Of a stretch of 64,000 bases of DNA, positions 20,198-29,829 are shown piece after piece. The translations under genes and the position numbers were made by a program. Position 1 is the first letter of the stretch. Each line of letters opens with the position of its first letter. The DNA comes from Bremerella sp. TYQ1 (GTDB lineage Bacteria > Planctomycetota > Planctomycetia > Pirellulales > Pirellulaceae). The stretch is from NCBI RefSeq assembly GCF_020150455.1, contig NZ_CP083740.1, forward strand, positions 1,674,001 to 1,738,000. Direction: 5' to 3'. Under the pieces are notes generated by a model, which was not told the origin of the DNA, did not search any database, and was given only the letters and a program-made list of their open reading frames with translations.

Positions 20198-20888
20198 CTT
20201 TGATTTACCAGAAAGTGCTACGTTGGCTCCCTTGGAAGTTTTGTACGAAGATAACCACCTGATTGCCATTGCGAAACCGCCAGGCCTGCCAACGATGGGG
20301 GTCAGTGAAGGGGAGAAGAGTGCCGTCACGCTGGTCAAAGCATATCTGAAAAAGAAGTACGACAAGCCTGGGAACGTTTATCTAGGCGTCGTTAGCCGCT
20401 TGGACCGAATGGTTACTGGTGTTCTCTTGTTCGCACGGACGTCGAAAGCAGCCAAACGACTGAACGAGCAATTTCGAGAACGTTCGACCGAAAAGTCTTA
20501 CGAGGCGATCGTGTCGGGAAATGGGATTGTTGAAACGGGCAAACTCACCGACTGGGTTCGCAAAGATGAAAAAAATCACCGGATGATCGCTTCCAGGAAT
20601 CAGACAGCCGGCGGCCAAAAAGCGGAATTGATGGTGGAGTCGGTCGAAACGGTTTCCGCTGGATATCGACTCAAAATCAAACTAATGACGGGACGAAAGC
20701 ACCAAATTCGAGTTCAATTATCGAGCCGGCGCGTCCCTATTGTGGGAGACCGCAAGTATGGCAGCTCGGTGCCGTTTCCCGCGGGAATTGCACTTCATGC
20801 TGCCCAACTGATCATTCAACACCCCGTAACTCGGCAAAACCTGACCTTAACGGCACCGATTCCTACAAACTGGCACAACTTCCTGTGA
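20172..20888 (+). CDS. RluA-family pseudouridine synthase
   Basis: The product has up to 238 residues. The catalytic segment SRLDRMVTGVLLFARTSKAA matches the family HRLDRxTSG motif with the essential Asp. Other family blocks are VLYEDNHLIAIAKPPGLPTM near the start, TEKSYEAIVSG, and LMTGRKHQIRVQLSSRRVPI with GDRKYG. No S4 domain is present, so it resembles the shorter RluA/RluC-like enzymes; the target RNA base cannot be assigned. The ATG at 20172 would overlap the divergent maf start by 26 bp; a TTG at 20223 is an alternative start that removes the overlap. Confidence 0.92.
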   Translation: MRGTEKFAIFDLPESATLAPLEVLYEDNHLIAIAKPPGLPTMGVSEGEKSAVTLVKAYLKKKYDKPGNVYLGVVSRLDRMVTGVLLFARTSKAAKRLNEQFRERSTEKSYEAIVSGNGIVETGKLTDWVRKDEKNHRMIASRNQTAGGQKAELMVESVETVSAGYRLKIKLMTGRKHQIRVQLSSRRVPIVGDRKYGSSVPFPAGIALHAAQLIIQHPVTRQNLTLTAPIPTNWHNFL

Positions 20889-21021
20889 TATAAAACCTTA
20901 CGAGCATCCGACAGGTAAAGATACTCAAACGATATTCCGTTTTTTGTCCAATAATGAATCGGAAAGCCTCCCCACAAACCTGCGTCGAAAGTTAAAATAA
21001 CGTAGCCTCAAGCCTCTTCAA

Positions 21022-22419
21022 TTGATTCTTACGGTGCCCAGCTCTCAAACGAAGAAATTTCGAGATTCCGCGCTCGCAAGTGGGCTCGTGACTGCCAAGC
21101 AGCTCGAGGACGCGATGAAGACGCTGCGCGAAGGCTCGCTAAAGCATGAGTTTTCGGACGAAGAGCTGTCAGAGTACCTGATCAACGCCGATTTGCTGAC
21201 CCAGTATCAGGCCGATCAACTCTCTAAAGGTCTGACAAAGCTTACCCTTGGCCCCTATGTCATCACCGACTGGATTGGACAGGGGGGGATGGGCCAGGTA
21301 TTCAAGGCCGAGCACAACTTCATGGGTCGTGAAGTCGCGATCAAAGTGTTGCCGCAACAACGGTCTACCCCGGAATCGATTGGCCGATTCCTTCGCGAAA
21401 TTCGGATGCAGGCCCAATTGGACCATGCGAATCTCGTCCGAGCCTACGACGCCGGCCAAGATGGCAACGTTCACTTTTTGGTGACGGAATATGTTCCCGG
21501 CACCGATCTGCGTCGACTGGTCCGCGCCAAAGGGCATCTGAATCAGCACCAAGGGGCGAGCATTATTTCTCAGGCCGCTCGCGGTTTGGCCTACGCTCAC
21601 GAAAAGAAACTCATTCACCGCGACGTGAAACCAGGCAATATTTTAGTGACGCGAGACGGTACGTCGAAGGTTTCGGACCTAGGTCTGGCCGACTTCATGA
21701 ACGACAACTCCGAGGAATCGAAGCTCGGAAAGATTGTCGGCACGATCGACTACCTCGCTCCGGAACAGATTCGCGATCCCCACGATGTCTCGGCGAAGTG
21801 GGACATCTACTCGCTCGGCTGTACGTTTTACTATGCCCTGACCGGCAAAGTTCCATTTCCTGGCGGCAACGTCAAAGACAAAGCGCGTCGACATTGCGAA
21901 GAGCCGCCGCTGCATCCGCACCGATTCAATCCGAATATCGACCGCGAATTGGTAGAAATCATCGCGGAAATGATGGAAAAAGATCCACTTCGCCGGATCA
22001 CCTCAGCCAGTGAAGTGGTCGCTCGATTAGAGCCTTGGGCTTCGGATCATCGTGCATCCGATTTCACCGGTCAACCAATCAAGTCGGCCTGGCAGCCGCC
22101 ACCGCCAGTTTATACCGGGGCCGAATCGGCTCGATTGAACGATACCGAAGCCGGTTCGAACGTCTACGAGCTTTCCGAATCAGGCTCGGAGCAGGGGAGT
22201 CAGTACTCTCAGTCGACCGTTCAAGCGTTGATGACCGATCAAGATACCAAGACGATTCGCGAGTCGCGTCGTTCTTCGGCTACTCCGCCACCAATTCCAG
22301 TTGTCACGCGTTACACGCGTCGTGAGAAGCAGCTGATCATGGCGCTGGTCTTTGGCTTGCCAGCATCGGCCGTGTTTGGGGCAATCGTCGCATACGTTGC
22401 GACTGTCATCAGCCAATAG
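21022..22419 (+). CDS. membrane-anchored Ser/Thr protein kinase
   Basis: The 465-residue product has a complete Hanks-type kinase domain at about 75-340. It shows the glycine loop IGQGGMGQVF, the ATP-binding Lys in EVAIKVLP, the catalytic loop HRDVKPGNIL, the metal-binding DLG in place of the usual DFG, an APE-like APEQ, and DIYSLGCTFYYALTG. A helix at the very C-terminus (LIMALVFGLPASAVFGAIVA) anchors it, with almost nothing outside. The N-terminal 70 residues are a small helical module ending LLTQYQADQLSKG, also found at the start of the 26354-29767 product. The start is TTG at 21022; a GTG at 21034 is the alternative. The substrate is unknown. Confidence 0.93.
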   Translation: MILTVPSSQTKKFRDSALASGLVTAKQLEDAMKTLREGSLKHEFSDEELSEYLINADLLTQYQADQLSKGLTKLTLGPYVITDWIGQGGMGQVFKAEHNFMGREVAIKVLPQQRSTPESIGRFLREIRMQAQLDHANLVRAYDAGQDGNVHFLVTEYVPGTDLRRLVRAKGHLNQHQGASIISQAARGLAYAHEKKLIHRDVKPGNILVTRDGTSKVSDLGLADFMNDNSEESKLGKIVGTIDYLAPEQIRDPHDVSAKWDIYSLGCTFYYALTGKVPFPGGNVKDKARRHCEEPPLHPHRFNPNIDRELVEIIAEMMEKDPLRRITSASEVVARLEPWASDHRASDFTGQPIKSAWQPPPPVYTGAESARLNDTEAGSNVYELSESGSEQGSQYSQSTVQALMTDQDTKTIRESRRSSATPPPIPVVTRYTRREKQLIMALVFGLPASAVFGAIVAYVATVISQ

Positions 22420-22434
22420 CGTTTCTGCTTTCCG

Positions 22435-23985
22435 CTATGGCTTGGCTTTCTTGGCCTCTTCCAGCTCTTTGGCCAACTTGCCTTCGACGAGCAAGCTTTT
22501 ATCTTGGGCAACGAGCCGCTGTCCTTTTTCAAAGAGATCGTCGATTCGACGTTTAATTGTCGGATCGAGCTTATTGTCCTTCAAAAACTGGCCCTTGGCG
22601 GAACGCAATTCGAAAGCCAATTCGTTGACGGTCCGTCCGGCTCGCAGCTGGTCGAGCCATTTCTCGGCGTCTTCGAATTCCCCTTGTTCGATCTTTCGGG
22701 AAACTCGTTGGGCCAGAATTTGACGACGCGCCATGACGTCGACCAGTTGATCGCGCCACCCTTCGACAAAACCTTCCGCTAACAGCCGAGGGCTGTCGTT
22801 AGTAATTCGTGCCGTCGTGGCTGCTTCGTGCCCAGGCACGACTGGCAAACGAGCCAACAAGTTGCCACCGCTTCGTACGTAGAGCAACCGAACGGCGCTA
22901 CGTGGATCTTGTGGAATCGCGACATTTCCGTTGGCGTCCGATGCCCCCACCAACGTCGGACCATCAGGATCTTTGGAATATATTTCGTACCCTGCCAGCG
23001 GAACGGCTTCCGTCGCTTTATCGACCAGCTTCAGTTCCGTCGACTCATGGACGGGACGAATGCCAATGGCGAGTCGCTGAGTTCTTACATTTCGTCGCCC
23101 TGGAAGTGGTTGTCCATAGCCAGACACCATTGTTCCTTTGATCTGCAATCCGTCGTTGGCTTCGCAGCTGATGTATGTCCACGGCATGAATGCGATACCA
23201 TTGGCCGGAATCAGGTTTCCTTGTCGGTCATTTCGCCGCAAGACCGGCTGCATGGCTTCGCCGACATTTACCGTCCCTGGCACCACCCCCGGCGAAAGGC
23301 TGTCGGCCGAAACCGTCGAGGGCATTTGCTTCCAGTCGATTTCTTCCGGTGGAGGGCCAAACACCAGGCTTTCGTTGATTCGCTTCTGGCGGAACTGAGT
23401 TTCTTCCTCGATCAACGTTGTGGCTTTGATGGTCAGTGCCACCGCCGGCTTCTGCACGTCGGTTATTTTGGCGACCGGCATGAACTTCTCATAGCTCAGT
23501 CGTAAGATCGCAGCCGGCAAAAGCTTTCGCTGTAAAACACGCACCTGGTGGGTTCCTCCCCACGAACGTGTCAGCGTGTCGAACTCGCGAAAAGTAACCT
23601 CCCAATCGCCATCGCGGCGGAGGGAAACCATTTGAATTCGATCAAACTCTTCCGGGCCAATTCCTAAGCGGTCGAGCTTCGCAATAAAGTCGTCCGCGGT
23701 GGCGTCGTTGGCATACCATCGCGTCAGGGGAACGGCAGCCGCACGTGCTTCGGTAGTCTGAATAGCGCCACTGGTGGCATATCGCTGGCGTTGGATCTCT
23801 TCCAGCAGTCCATTCAAAAACGCCTGGTCCGCATAGCACGACGGATCGACATCGACCGAAATCAACGTTCGATACGGATCGATTTCCCATGGCAGACGTT
23901 CCGCAAGTGCGATCGAGGTTTGACTCAGCACCAGCGTCAGGCATGCCCAGACAACGGTTCGACGAATTTTCTGCCGCATATTCAT
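22435..23985 (-). CDS. secreted protein of unknown function at the operon end
   Basis: The 516-residue product starts from ATG 23985; a second ATG two codons on is as plausible. It has a signal peptide (VVWACLTLVLSQTSIALAE). The body shows no family I can name. It includes a region resembling a carboxypeptidase-regulatory-like beta sandwich (LVDKATEAVPLAGYEIYSKD, then ASDANGNVAIP) and a C-terminal helical, Lys/Glu-rich part (AKWLDQLRAGRT-like stretch to ELEEAKKAKP). It sits 11 bp behind the TPR/solute-binding-like gene and is the last gene of the ExbBD-propeller operon, so it is a likely periplasmic partner. Confidence 0.8.
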   Translation of the reverse strand: MNMRQKIRRTVVWACLTLVLSQTSIALAERLPWEIDPYRTLISVDVDPSCYADQAFLNGLLEEIQRQRYATSGAIQTTEARAAAVPLTRWYANDATADDFIAKLDRLGIGPEEFDRIQMVSLRRDGDWEVTFREFDTLTRSWGGTHQVRVLQRKLLPAAILRLSYEKFMPVAKITDVQKPAVALTIKATTLIEEETQFRQKRINESLVFGPPPEEIDWKQMPSTVSADSLSPGVVPGTVNVGEAMQPVLRRNDRQGNLIPANGIAFMPWTYISCEANDGLQIKGTMVSGYGQPLPGRRNVRTQRLAIGIRPVHESTELKLVDKATEAVPLAGYEIYSKDPDGPTLVGASDANGNVAIPQDPRSAVRLLYVRSGGNLLARLPVVPGHEAATTARITNDSPRLLAEGFVEGWRDQLVDVMARRQILAQRVSRKIEQGEFEDAEKWLDQLRAGRTVNELAFELRSAKGQFLKDNKLDPTIKRRIDDLFEKGQRLVAQDKSLLVEGKLAKELEEAKKAKP

Positions 23986-23996
23986 AGGTGGAAAAT

Positions 23997-26357
23997 TCAA
24001 TTCTTTGCTACGTCCAAAACAGGGGCGAGGTCCCATCGTTCGACTTGTTGGAACAACGTCATCGGTTGATACCCGATGCCGCCCAGTGAACGTCGATACA
24101 CAAAATGATCTTGCAATTGAAACAAGGGAATAATCAACAAGTCGTCATGGCAAAGGCGATGCAGCGACCAAAAACGTTCGCGGACTTCCTGCCAGTTGCG
24201 TGACTCGCCCAATTGTCGCAGTGCCAACTGAAAGTACTGCGTTTGGTGTCGGTTGGGCACATACGTGGCGAACATTCGCGGAATGTCGATCAGCGGCTCG
24301 GCGACTTGCACTTCGACATACAACAAGTCGACGCCTTCTTTCGCCGGATCGGTCGCTTCGGCACTGACCGCCTTCAACTCACACGGCAGGCCCATCCGTT
24401 TCAAATACTGCACAATCGCCAAACAGGTCTGCCGCGACATCTCCGTATCAGGGTGCCCAATCACCAGCTTGGAAAGCGGGATCAATGCTTCCTTCTTTTC
24501 CTCGGCTTCTTCCCGCAACTTGATTTCTGCCAGCTTTCGCAAAGCGATACTCATTTGCGGTTCATAGCTACGTGCGGCGATCGAAAGATCGTAGCCGTAC
24601 GAAACAGGATCGTCGGGGCTCACACCAATCGGAATCGGAGCACTGATCATGCGACAGCCATCCAATTCCTTGCCCGCTAACAGGCGCTCGTTCAGAATCT
24701 CTTGTCGATTGATGCCATAAAGCAAGCCGCGTCGGAAGTCACGATTCTTCAGGTAAGGGTTTTCCAAGTTAGGGACCAGCACGTGCATTGTCGGGGCACG
24801 ATAATGATCGACAACAAGCTCTTCGGAAGACTCCGCCAACAATCGTGTTGCCGTGGCAGGATCTAACCGATCAACCATATGCACTTCGCCCGAACGTAAC
24901 GCTTCCATCGCATCGGCCGTCGAATCAAACGGCAACAATTGAATCTCGCTTGGGGATCTTGCGGCCGCGGACTCTGACTTTTTCTCCGGTACATACGCAT
25001 GCCCTGGCTCCTTTAATTTGACCGCACGGTACGGTCCGTTCGGCGGAACAGGGAACTGCGAAGTATTACCCTTTCGTGGAACAAAGCCCAACAACGCTTC
25101 AGGACGAACGTGTGGCAATCGCAAGCGAAGATCGACCTGGCGAATTTCACGAATGGTAAGGTTTTCGATCAGCGGAGTCAGCTCGGACAGGCTCGCATCT
25201 TGCTTCGAAGCGGGGTCCTGCATCTGACGCGACAAGTCGAAACCAGTCACCGGTGTCTGACGATCTCGCAGCACCACCGAAAGCTCGAAGCGATCGACGG
25301 GACGCAGCACCGTTCCAAACGGCGAAACATACTCGCCCCCTTCTGGCCCATATCCGACAATCTCGCAGAGATCGCGATAAAACAGGCGTTTGTTGCGGCG
25401 ACCGGTCCATGTCATCGTATCGTGCGGCGGACTTGATTCGCCTAACGCAAGCGTGGCAATTCGCACTTGAGGGTATCGTCGAATCAGATCGGCCAGCTGC
25501 TCGTTGCCCCCATCAATGGTTGGATCGATCGAAAGAGCCAGCTCGGTCGACTCAAGAGCATCACGAAAATTCTTTTGTTCGATCAGTTGCTTCGCTTTGT
25601 CCATGTTTGTTTGAGCCCGACGAGCCAAGTCCTGCCGCCATTGGTTGATGCTCGCTGCGAATTGATCGCCATAGACTTTCTCGAATCGCTCAATCAGCAT
25701 TCGGGCCGATTGCCACTGCTGGGCATCAATCTCCGCTTGAACTAATCGCAAGCCGACACTTTCGATCGACTTGTCGATGCTCTTGCGTTGCGGAAATTTG
25801 CGATGGGCTTCTTCCAGCATCCCCAGGGCTTCATCAAGTGCACCGGCTTGAAAGCGTTCCAGGGCGTTCTGGACCAACAGTTCTTCCAAGATTCGGTTGG
25901 TGCCGGGATAGTTGGGATACTCCGCACGCAATCTTTGCAAATAACGAAACGCGAGGTCGAAGTTTTTCGTCTCTAACCGTTTTCGCGCATCTTCCATCAG
26001 CAGTTGCGGAAACTGTTGATACCGCTCGATGTTCCGCCACGAAATCGCGAATTCGCGGCCTGGGACATCCATGAGTTCTACTTTGAGTTGCGGACCAGTT
26101 CGATCAGCCGTCGGTGGACCTCCGCCAGGCAAAATGACCGGTTTGACCCGCAGCGGCTTCTTGTCCTTCGCGGAAGCAACCGTCACTAAGTCGTACGGTT
26201 CGCGTTCGATCAGCGGTTTGGTCATCTCGACCGGAATTTTTTCTTCCTGGTCGCCATCTTGCTGCTGACCTGAAACGATCGCAGGCATCGCCCACAGGAA
26301 CATCCCCAGCAGCGTGTAATGGAAACAAATTGCAAGAGTTCGTTCGCTACGAATCAT
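23997..26357 (-). CDS. secreted TPR plus solute-binding-protein (family 5-like) fusion
   Basis: The 786-residue product has a signal peptide (about 1-29) and TPR-like helical repeats at about 95-265 (LAFRYLQRLRAEYPNYPGTN, FRDALESTELALSIDPTID). A C-terminal region (about 285-780) follows that reads like a peptide/nickel-type solute-binding protein (SBP_bac_5): MEALRSGEVHMVDRLDPATA, NPYLKNRDFRRGLLYGINRQ, and WQEVRERFWSLHRLCHDDLL. No ABC permease or ATPase gene is nearby. The ATG overlaps the TGA of the propeller gene (ATGA). It may serve as a recruited binding module in the ExbBD machine rather than in ABC import; this is inference. Confidence 0.83.
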   Translation of the reverse strand: MIRSERTLAICFHYTLLGMFLWAMPAIVSGQQQDGDQEEKIPVEMTKPLIEREPYDLVTVASAKDKKPLRVKPVILPGGGPPTADRTGPQLKVELMDVPGREFAISWRNIERYQQFPQLLMEDARKRLETKNFDLAFRYLQRLRAEYPNYPGTNRILEELLVQNALERFQAGALDEALGMLEEAHRKFPQRKSIDKSIESVGLRLVQAEIDAQQWQSARMLIERFEKVYGDQFAASINQWRQDLARRAQTNMDKAKQLIEQKNFRDALESTELALSIDPTIDGGNEQLADLIRRYPQVRIATLALGESSPPHDTMTWTGRRNKRLFYRDLCEIVGYGPEGGEYVSPFGTVLRPVDRFELSVVLRDRQTPVTGFDLSRQMQDPASKQDASLSELTPLIENLTIREIRQVDLRLRLPHVRPEALLGFVPRKGNTSQFPVPPNGPYRAVKLKEPGHAYVPEKKSESAAARSPSEIQLLPFDSTADAMEALRSGEVHMVDRLDPATATRLLAESSEELVVDHYRAPTMHVLVPNLENPYLKNRDFRRGLLYGINRQEILNERLLAGKELDGCRMISAPIPIGVSPDDPVSYGYDLSIAARSYEPQMSIALRKLAEIKLREEAEEKKEALIPLSKLVIGHPDTEMSRQTCLAIVQYLKRMGLPCELKAVSAEATDPAKEGVDLLYVEVQVAEPLIDIPRMFATYVPNRHQTQYFQLALRQLGESRNWQEVRERFWSLHRLCHDDLLIIPLFQLQDHFVYRRSLGGIGYQPMTLFQQVERWDLAPVLDVAKN

Positions 26358-29300
26358 TGAGCGATCCCCTCCAGCGGAATTCCGTGCAACGTTCCGTCAT
26401 GTCCGTGAGCCCACAACTGTCCGTCGAAGAACGACAGTCCTTGGTCTAGCGGCTCTTCAACATCGAACTGGGCGACCACTTCCCCCGACTCGATGTCGAT
26501 CAGCCAAACTTCGCCAAGCGAAAACGAAACAGCCAACTTGCCGTCGACGACAACCGGAGCTCCGGTGATTCGCCGGCCCTCCAAAGGGCATTTCCATGCG
26601 ACCGAAAAGTCGTCTCGAATGGCCATCAGGCCTTCTTTTTCGGTGGCACAATAGATACGTCCCCCAACCTCTTGTGGTGGTGAAACGACTTCGCTTTCGA
26701 TCACAATCGGGTCTTGTTCGGCCAGTTCCGGAAGCTGGAACAACCGCAATACGTCTTGCCCATCTTGGCGTCCGACGCCCACAAGCATCAGCCCGGCAAC
26801 TGCCAACGAGCCAGGCAATTCTTCCATCAACGTGACTTGGTCAAGTGCGGTCAGGTAGGGCTCAGGACTCGTTTCAATGCCCAGGCGGAAAAGACGCAGC
26901 TTCTTATCGCTAAGCACGACCGAAGGTGTCGAGCCACCGACGACCGCCGGCGAAGACCAATCGATTGTCTCGCCAAAAGCCAATTCTGGCTGGTAAGGAT
27001 GAACATCGGCAGCGCCTGACTTCGGATCGACGACCATGACTTGCCCCATTTTCGTGGGTATCAGTACTTTCTCGTTCCAACAGATCGGCGTACCAGCTCG
27101 CGGTGTTACGGGAATCTCCCAGCTCACCATTCGAGAGACTACGTTGCCGCCGCTCATCGCAATGACCAGCGATCGGTTTTCTCCGTCTGGTGGAAAGAAG
27201 ACATGACTCTTTTCGTCAACTTTGGCGCCGCTGGGGAAGTGATAATGCTTCGTCATCACATCCAGCTTCGACTGAGGCTTATCTTCGATGTCGTTGCCTC
27301 CCATGCCCATCTTGGGAAGCGGAAACACGCTTCCTCGGGTATTCACGACCAAGGGGGAATCCGCTCCTTCCAATTGAAACGCTTTTCCAGCCGTGGGAGT
27401 CCCCAGCGTAATTTGCCACAAGTCATCCAGCTTGTTGGCTCCGATCCTTTGAGCTTCGACCACGAATCCAGCTGCATCGGCATGCCGGCGAGCGTGATAG
27501 ATTTGGTCTCCGCGAATGATCGGTGGCACGACAAACACGTCGCCGTCGTGATCGACCATCTTTCGCACAACCGAACCTCGAGACAGCTGCATGACATAAC
27601 GCGTCATGCGGCGATCACAAACCCAGAGATCCCCTCGACTGATCGCGGCGAAACCCAAAATTGGCTCCGAACTGTCTGCCTTCGTTGCAGCAACAAGGCG
27701 GACAGGAACGTCCTTGGCGGCCGTGTTGACTTCGTAAACAAGGACCTCGCCGCGGTCGTTGGTGGCAACCACTCGCGAATCAGAAATGACCGGAGGCACC
27801 AACACCTGGCCTGCCTGCCGGACGACATCTTGTGTCAGCTTCGCATTTCCTCCGCCGGCATCGACTCCGTACAGATGCAGGAAGCTATATTCCAAACCAG
27901 CGTTCTCAAAGAGGAACATCTGCCGCAGTGTGCCGGTCGGCTCGACGGCAATCGTTCCGACTTCATGACCGACAGGAATCACTTCGCTGCAGATCAAATC
28001 ATCCGGAGAAAGAACGAAGACGTTAGAATGCTCGGCCACTGCATACACAGCAGAGACATCGGCCAGGATGCCAAGCGGTGCGGAAACTTTTTGCGGAAGT
28101 TGAACGCCGGCCAGGACTTCTCCGGTCTCGCGTGAGAGCTTCCAGACTTTGCCGTCCAGTTCGCAAACCAGGAGCGAGTTCTCGAACACTTTGGGACGGA
28201 ACAATTGGGTTTCAAATTGTTGACGCCAGACAACTTCCCCGGAACGTTGATCGAGTGCGAGTAATTGCTTTCGCTGTGCATCGATCAAAGCGACCATTGA
28301 TTTGCCTCCGTCGCCATTCCATGACACCGCTTGGGCATCGTCATCGATACCAACGTAACGTCGCCACAACAGGCGGCCTGACTCTAACTCGATGGCGTAC
28401 GCCGTTCCGTCCAGTCGAAAGACGGCGACCTCCGAGTTTTCCGCAGCCGGCAACAACGGTTCTCGCTGCACGAAGGTGACCTGCGAAAGCAGCTCCATGG
28501 CGTTGGGATCGTCCGTAACGGGTGCCGGAAAATTGTCGAGCGGCATGACTTGATCGACCAGTTTCATCGCCGCTTTCGAGACTGCATCGACGACTGCCTC
28601 GTCGGTTCGCAGGGCAGGGTACGAGTCGACCAATTCACGACGAACCTGGTAAACCTCTTGAAACTTCCCATCCGCGGTGTGCGATTCAATCTTGGCGAGT
28701 GCTTCATTCTTGGCTCGGTCACGATCGATCTCGCGGCGAACACGGACCAAACTCATCTCGATCGTTTCGATCCGCGACTGCTGGGCTTCTCGTAGCGACG
28801 TCGGCAGGTAGGCGGGATCGTTGACTAACGCCATGGCAGCGTCGGCGAGTTCAGACTGACGTTGTTTCTCGTCGACGTCCGGGGATTGCTGAGCCCGTTC
28901 GGTCAAGCCTGAAGCGATTTCGGGCAGAATGGTCGCCAGCTCAGGACGTGCTTCCTCGAACGCAGGCGACTCGTCGATTTCGGGTAAGACTTCCTGCGTC
29001 GTCTTCAGTGCGAGTTCCCAGTCGGAACCACCTTCGACCATGTTCCAAAGGGAAGCCATTCCCAAGCGGACTTCTGCCAGCGGTGTGCTGGGATGATCAG
29101 GAAAGCGGCGGATGAACTTGTCGTACTCAGCGCCAGCTTGAACGTACGAACCACTGCGATAACTTTTTTCGGCAACTTGGAACATCTCATCGCCGCTATC
29201 AAACGCGAGCCAGAAGTACAGCAGACCGCCGACGAGTAGCAGCAGAATCAAACCACCACCACCGAACAGCAGCAGCGGCGAGTCCCAGGGGTTGGCGCGA

Positions 29301-29767
29301 CTGGTCTTCTTCTTGTGCGTCTTCTTCTTTCCACCGCCGCCACTTTCGTTGGCAAAGGGATCGGTCTCTTCGCCTTCTTCGCCGAAGCCTTCCACGCCGC
29401 CAAGCCCCAGCGGATCGCCTCCGAGATCGTCTTCCGACGTCGGCATGTCATCCAGGGCGATAAGATCGTCCGCGCCGGTTTCGACGATTTCGTCTTCGAC
29501 GGGATCGGCCTGCATCCATTTTTGCTGGGCCCGTTTACGACCTTCGCTGACAGGAATCGAATCTGCTTTGATGCCTGACTTTGCTTCGGAGAGCAGCTTT
29601 TTGGCCTGGTACTTTGTCAGCCGCTGCCGTTCCAGCAGAAACGTCACCAGGTCTTCAATCGACATGTCGAGCGAGCCGGTGCTCAACTGACGACGAATAG
29701 CGGCAAGCTGGTTGTCCGCCATATAGTCGTGGGCTTCGATCAGGTCGATAAATTCCGAAATGTTCAT
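26354..29767 (-). CDS. giant membrane-anchored PQQ-like beta-propeller protein
   Basis: The 1137-residue product begins with the small helical module (LLERQRLTKYQAKKLLSEAK) also seen in the kinase at 21022. A Gly/Lys-rich linker, one membrane helix (LLLFGGGGLILLLLVGGLLYF, about 160-182) and TPR-like helices follow. The remainder is a WD/PQQ-type propeller with blades such as SGRLLWRRYVGIDDDAQAVS, RSGEVVWRQQFETQLFRPKV, ETGEVLAGVQLPQKVSAPL and ESGEVVAQFDVEEPLDQGL. The C-terminal part should therefore be periplasmic. Such propellers are binding platforms; PQQ binding is not implied. It is co-transcribed with exbB and two exbD genes upstream and overlaps the next gene by 4 bp. Confidence 0.88.
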   Translation of the reverse strand: MNISEFIDLIEAHDYMADNQLAAIRRQLSTGSLDMSIEDLVTFLLERQRLTKYQAKKLLSEAKSGIKADSIPVSEGRKRAQQKWMQADPVEDEIVETGADDLIALDDMPTSEDDLGGDPLGLGGVEGFGEEGEETDPFANESGGGGKKKTHKKKTSRANPWDSPLLLFGGGGLILLLLVGGLLYFWLAFDSGDEMFQVAEKSYRSGSYVQAGAEYDKFIRRFPDHPSTPLAEVRLGMASLWNMVEGGSDWELALKTTQEVLPEIDESPAFEEARPELATILPEIASGLTERAQQSPDVDEKQRQSELADAAMALVNDPAYLPTSLREAQQSRIETIEMSLVRVRREIDRDRAKNEALAKIESHTADGKFQEVYQVRRELVDSYPALRTDEAVVDAVSKAAMKLVDQVMPLDNFPAPVTDDPNAMELLSQVTFVQREPLLPAAENSEVAVFRLDGTAYAIELESGRLLWRRYVGIDDDAQAVSWNGDGGKSMVALIDAQRKQLLALDQRSGEVVWRQQFETQLFRPKVFENSLLVCELDGKVWKLSRETGEVLAGVQLPQKVSAPLGILADVSAVYAVAEHSNVFVLSPDDLICSEVIPVGHEVGTIAVEPTGTLRQMFLFENAGLEYSFLHLYGVDAGGGNAKLTQDVVRQAGQVLVPPVISDSRVVATNDRGEVLVYEVNTAAKDVPVRLVAATKADSSEPILGFAAISRGDLWVCDRRMTRYVMQLSRGSVVRKMVDHDGDVFVVPPIIRGDQIYHARRHADAAGFVVEAQRIGANKLDDLWQITLGTPTAGKAFQLEGADSPLVVNTRGSVFPLPKMGMGGNDIEDKPQSKLDVMTKHYHFPSGAKVDEKSHVFFPPDGENRSLVIAMSGGNVVSRMVSWEIPVTPRAGTPICWNEKVLIPTKMGQVMVVDPKSGAADVHPYQPELAFGETIDWSSPAVVGGSTPSVVLSDKKLRLFRLGIETSPEPYLTALDQVTLMEELPGSLAVAGLMLVGVGRQDGQDVLRLFQLPELAEQDPIVIESEVVSPPQEVGGRIYCATEKEGLMAIRDDFSVAWKCPLEGRRITGAPVVVDGKLAVSFSLGEVWLIDIESGEVVAQFDVEEPLDQGLSFFDGQLWAHGHDGTLHGIPLEGIAQ

Positions 29768-29829
29768 CGTGGCTAAGTTTCTCTGCTAGTGAACGAATCT
29801 GTTGTGGACCGAGTTAGGTTACGAGACCG

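Noticed and set aside
21022..22419. Idea that the kinase is inactive because DFG reads DLG
   Set aside because: Lys, HRDVKPGN and the metal-binding Asp are present; Leu in this place is tolerated in active bacterial kinases.
27041..28135. A 364-codon plus-strand frame antisense to the propeller gene
   Set aside because: Same reasoning; the minus-strand propeller repeats are convincing.
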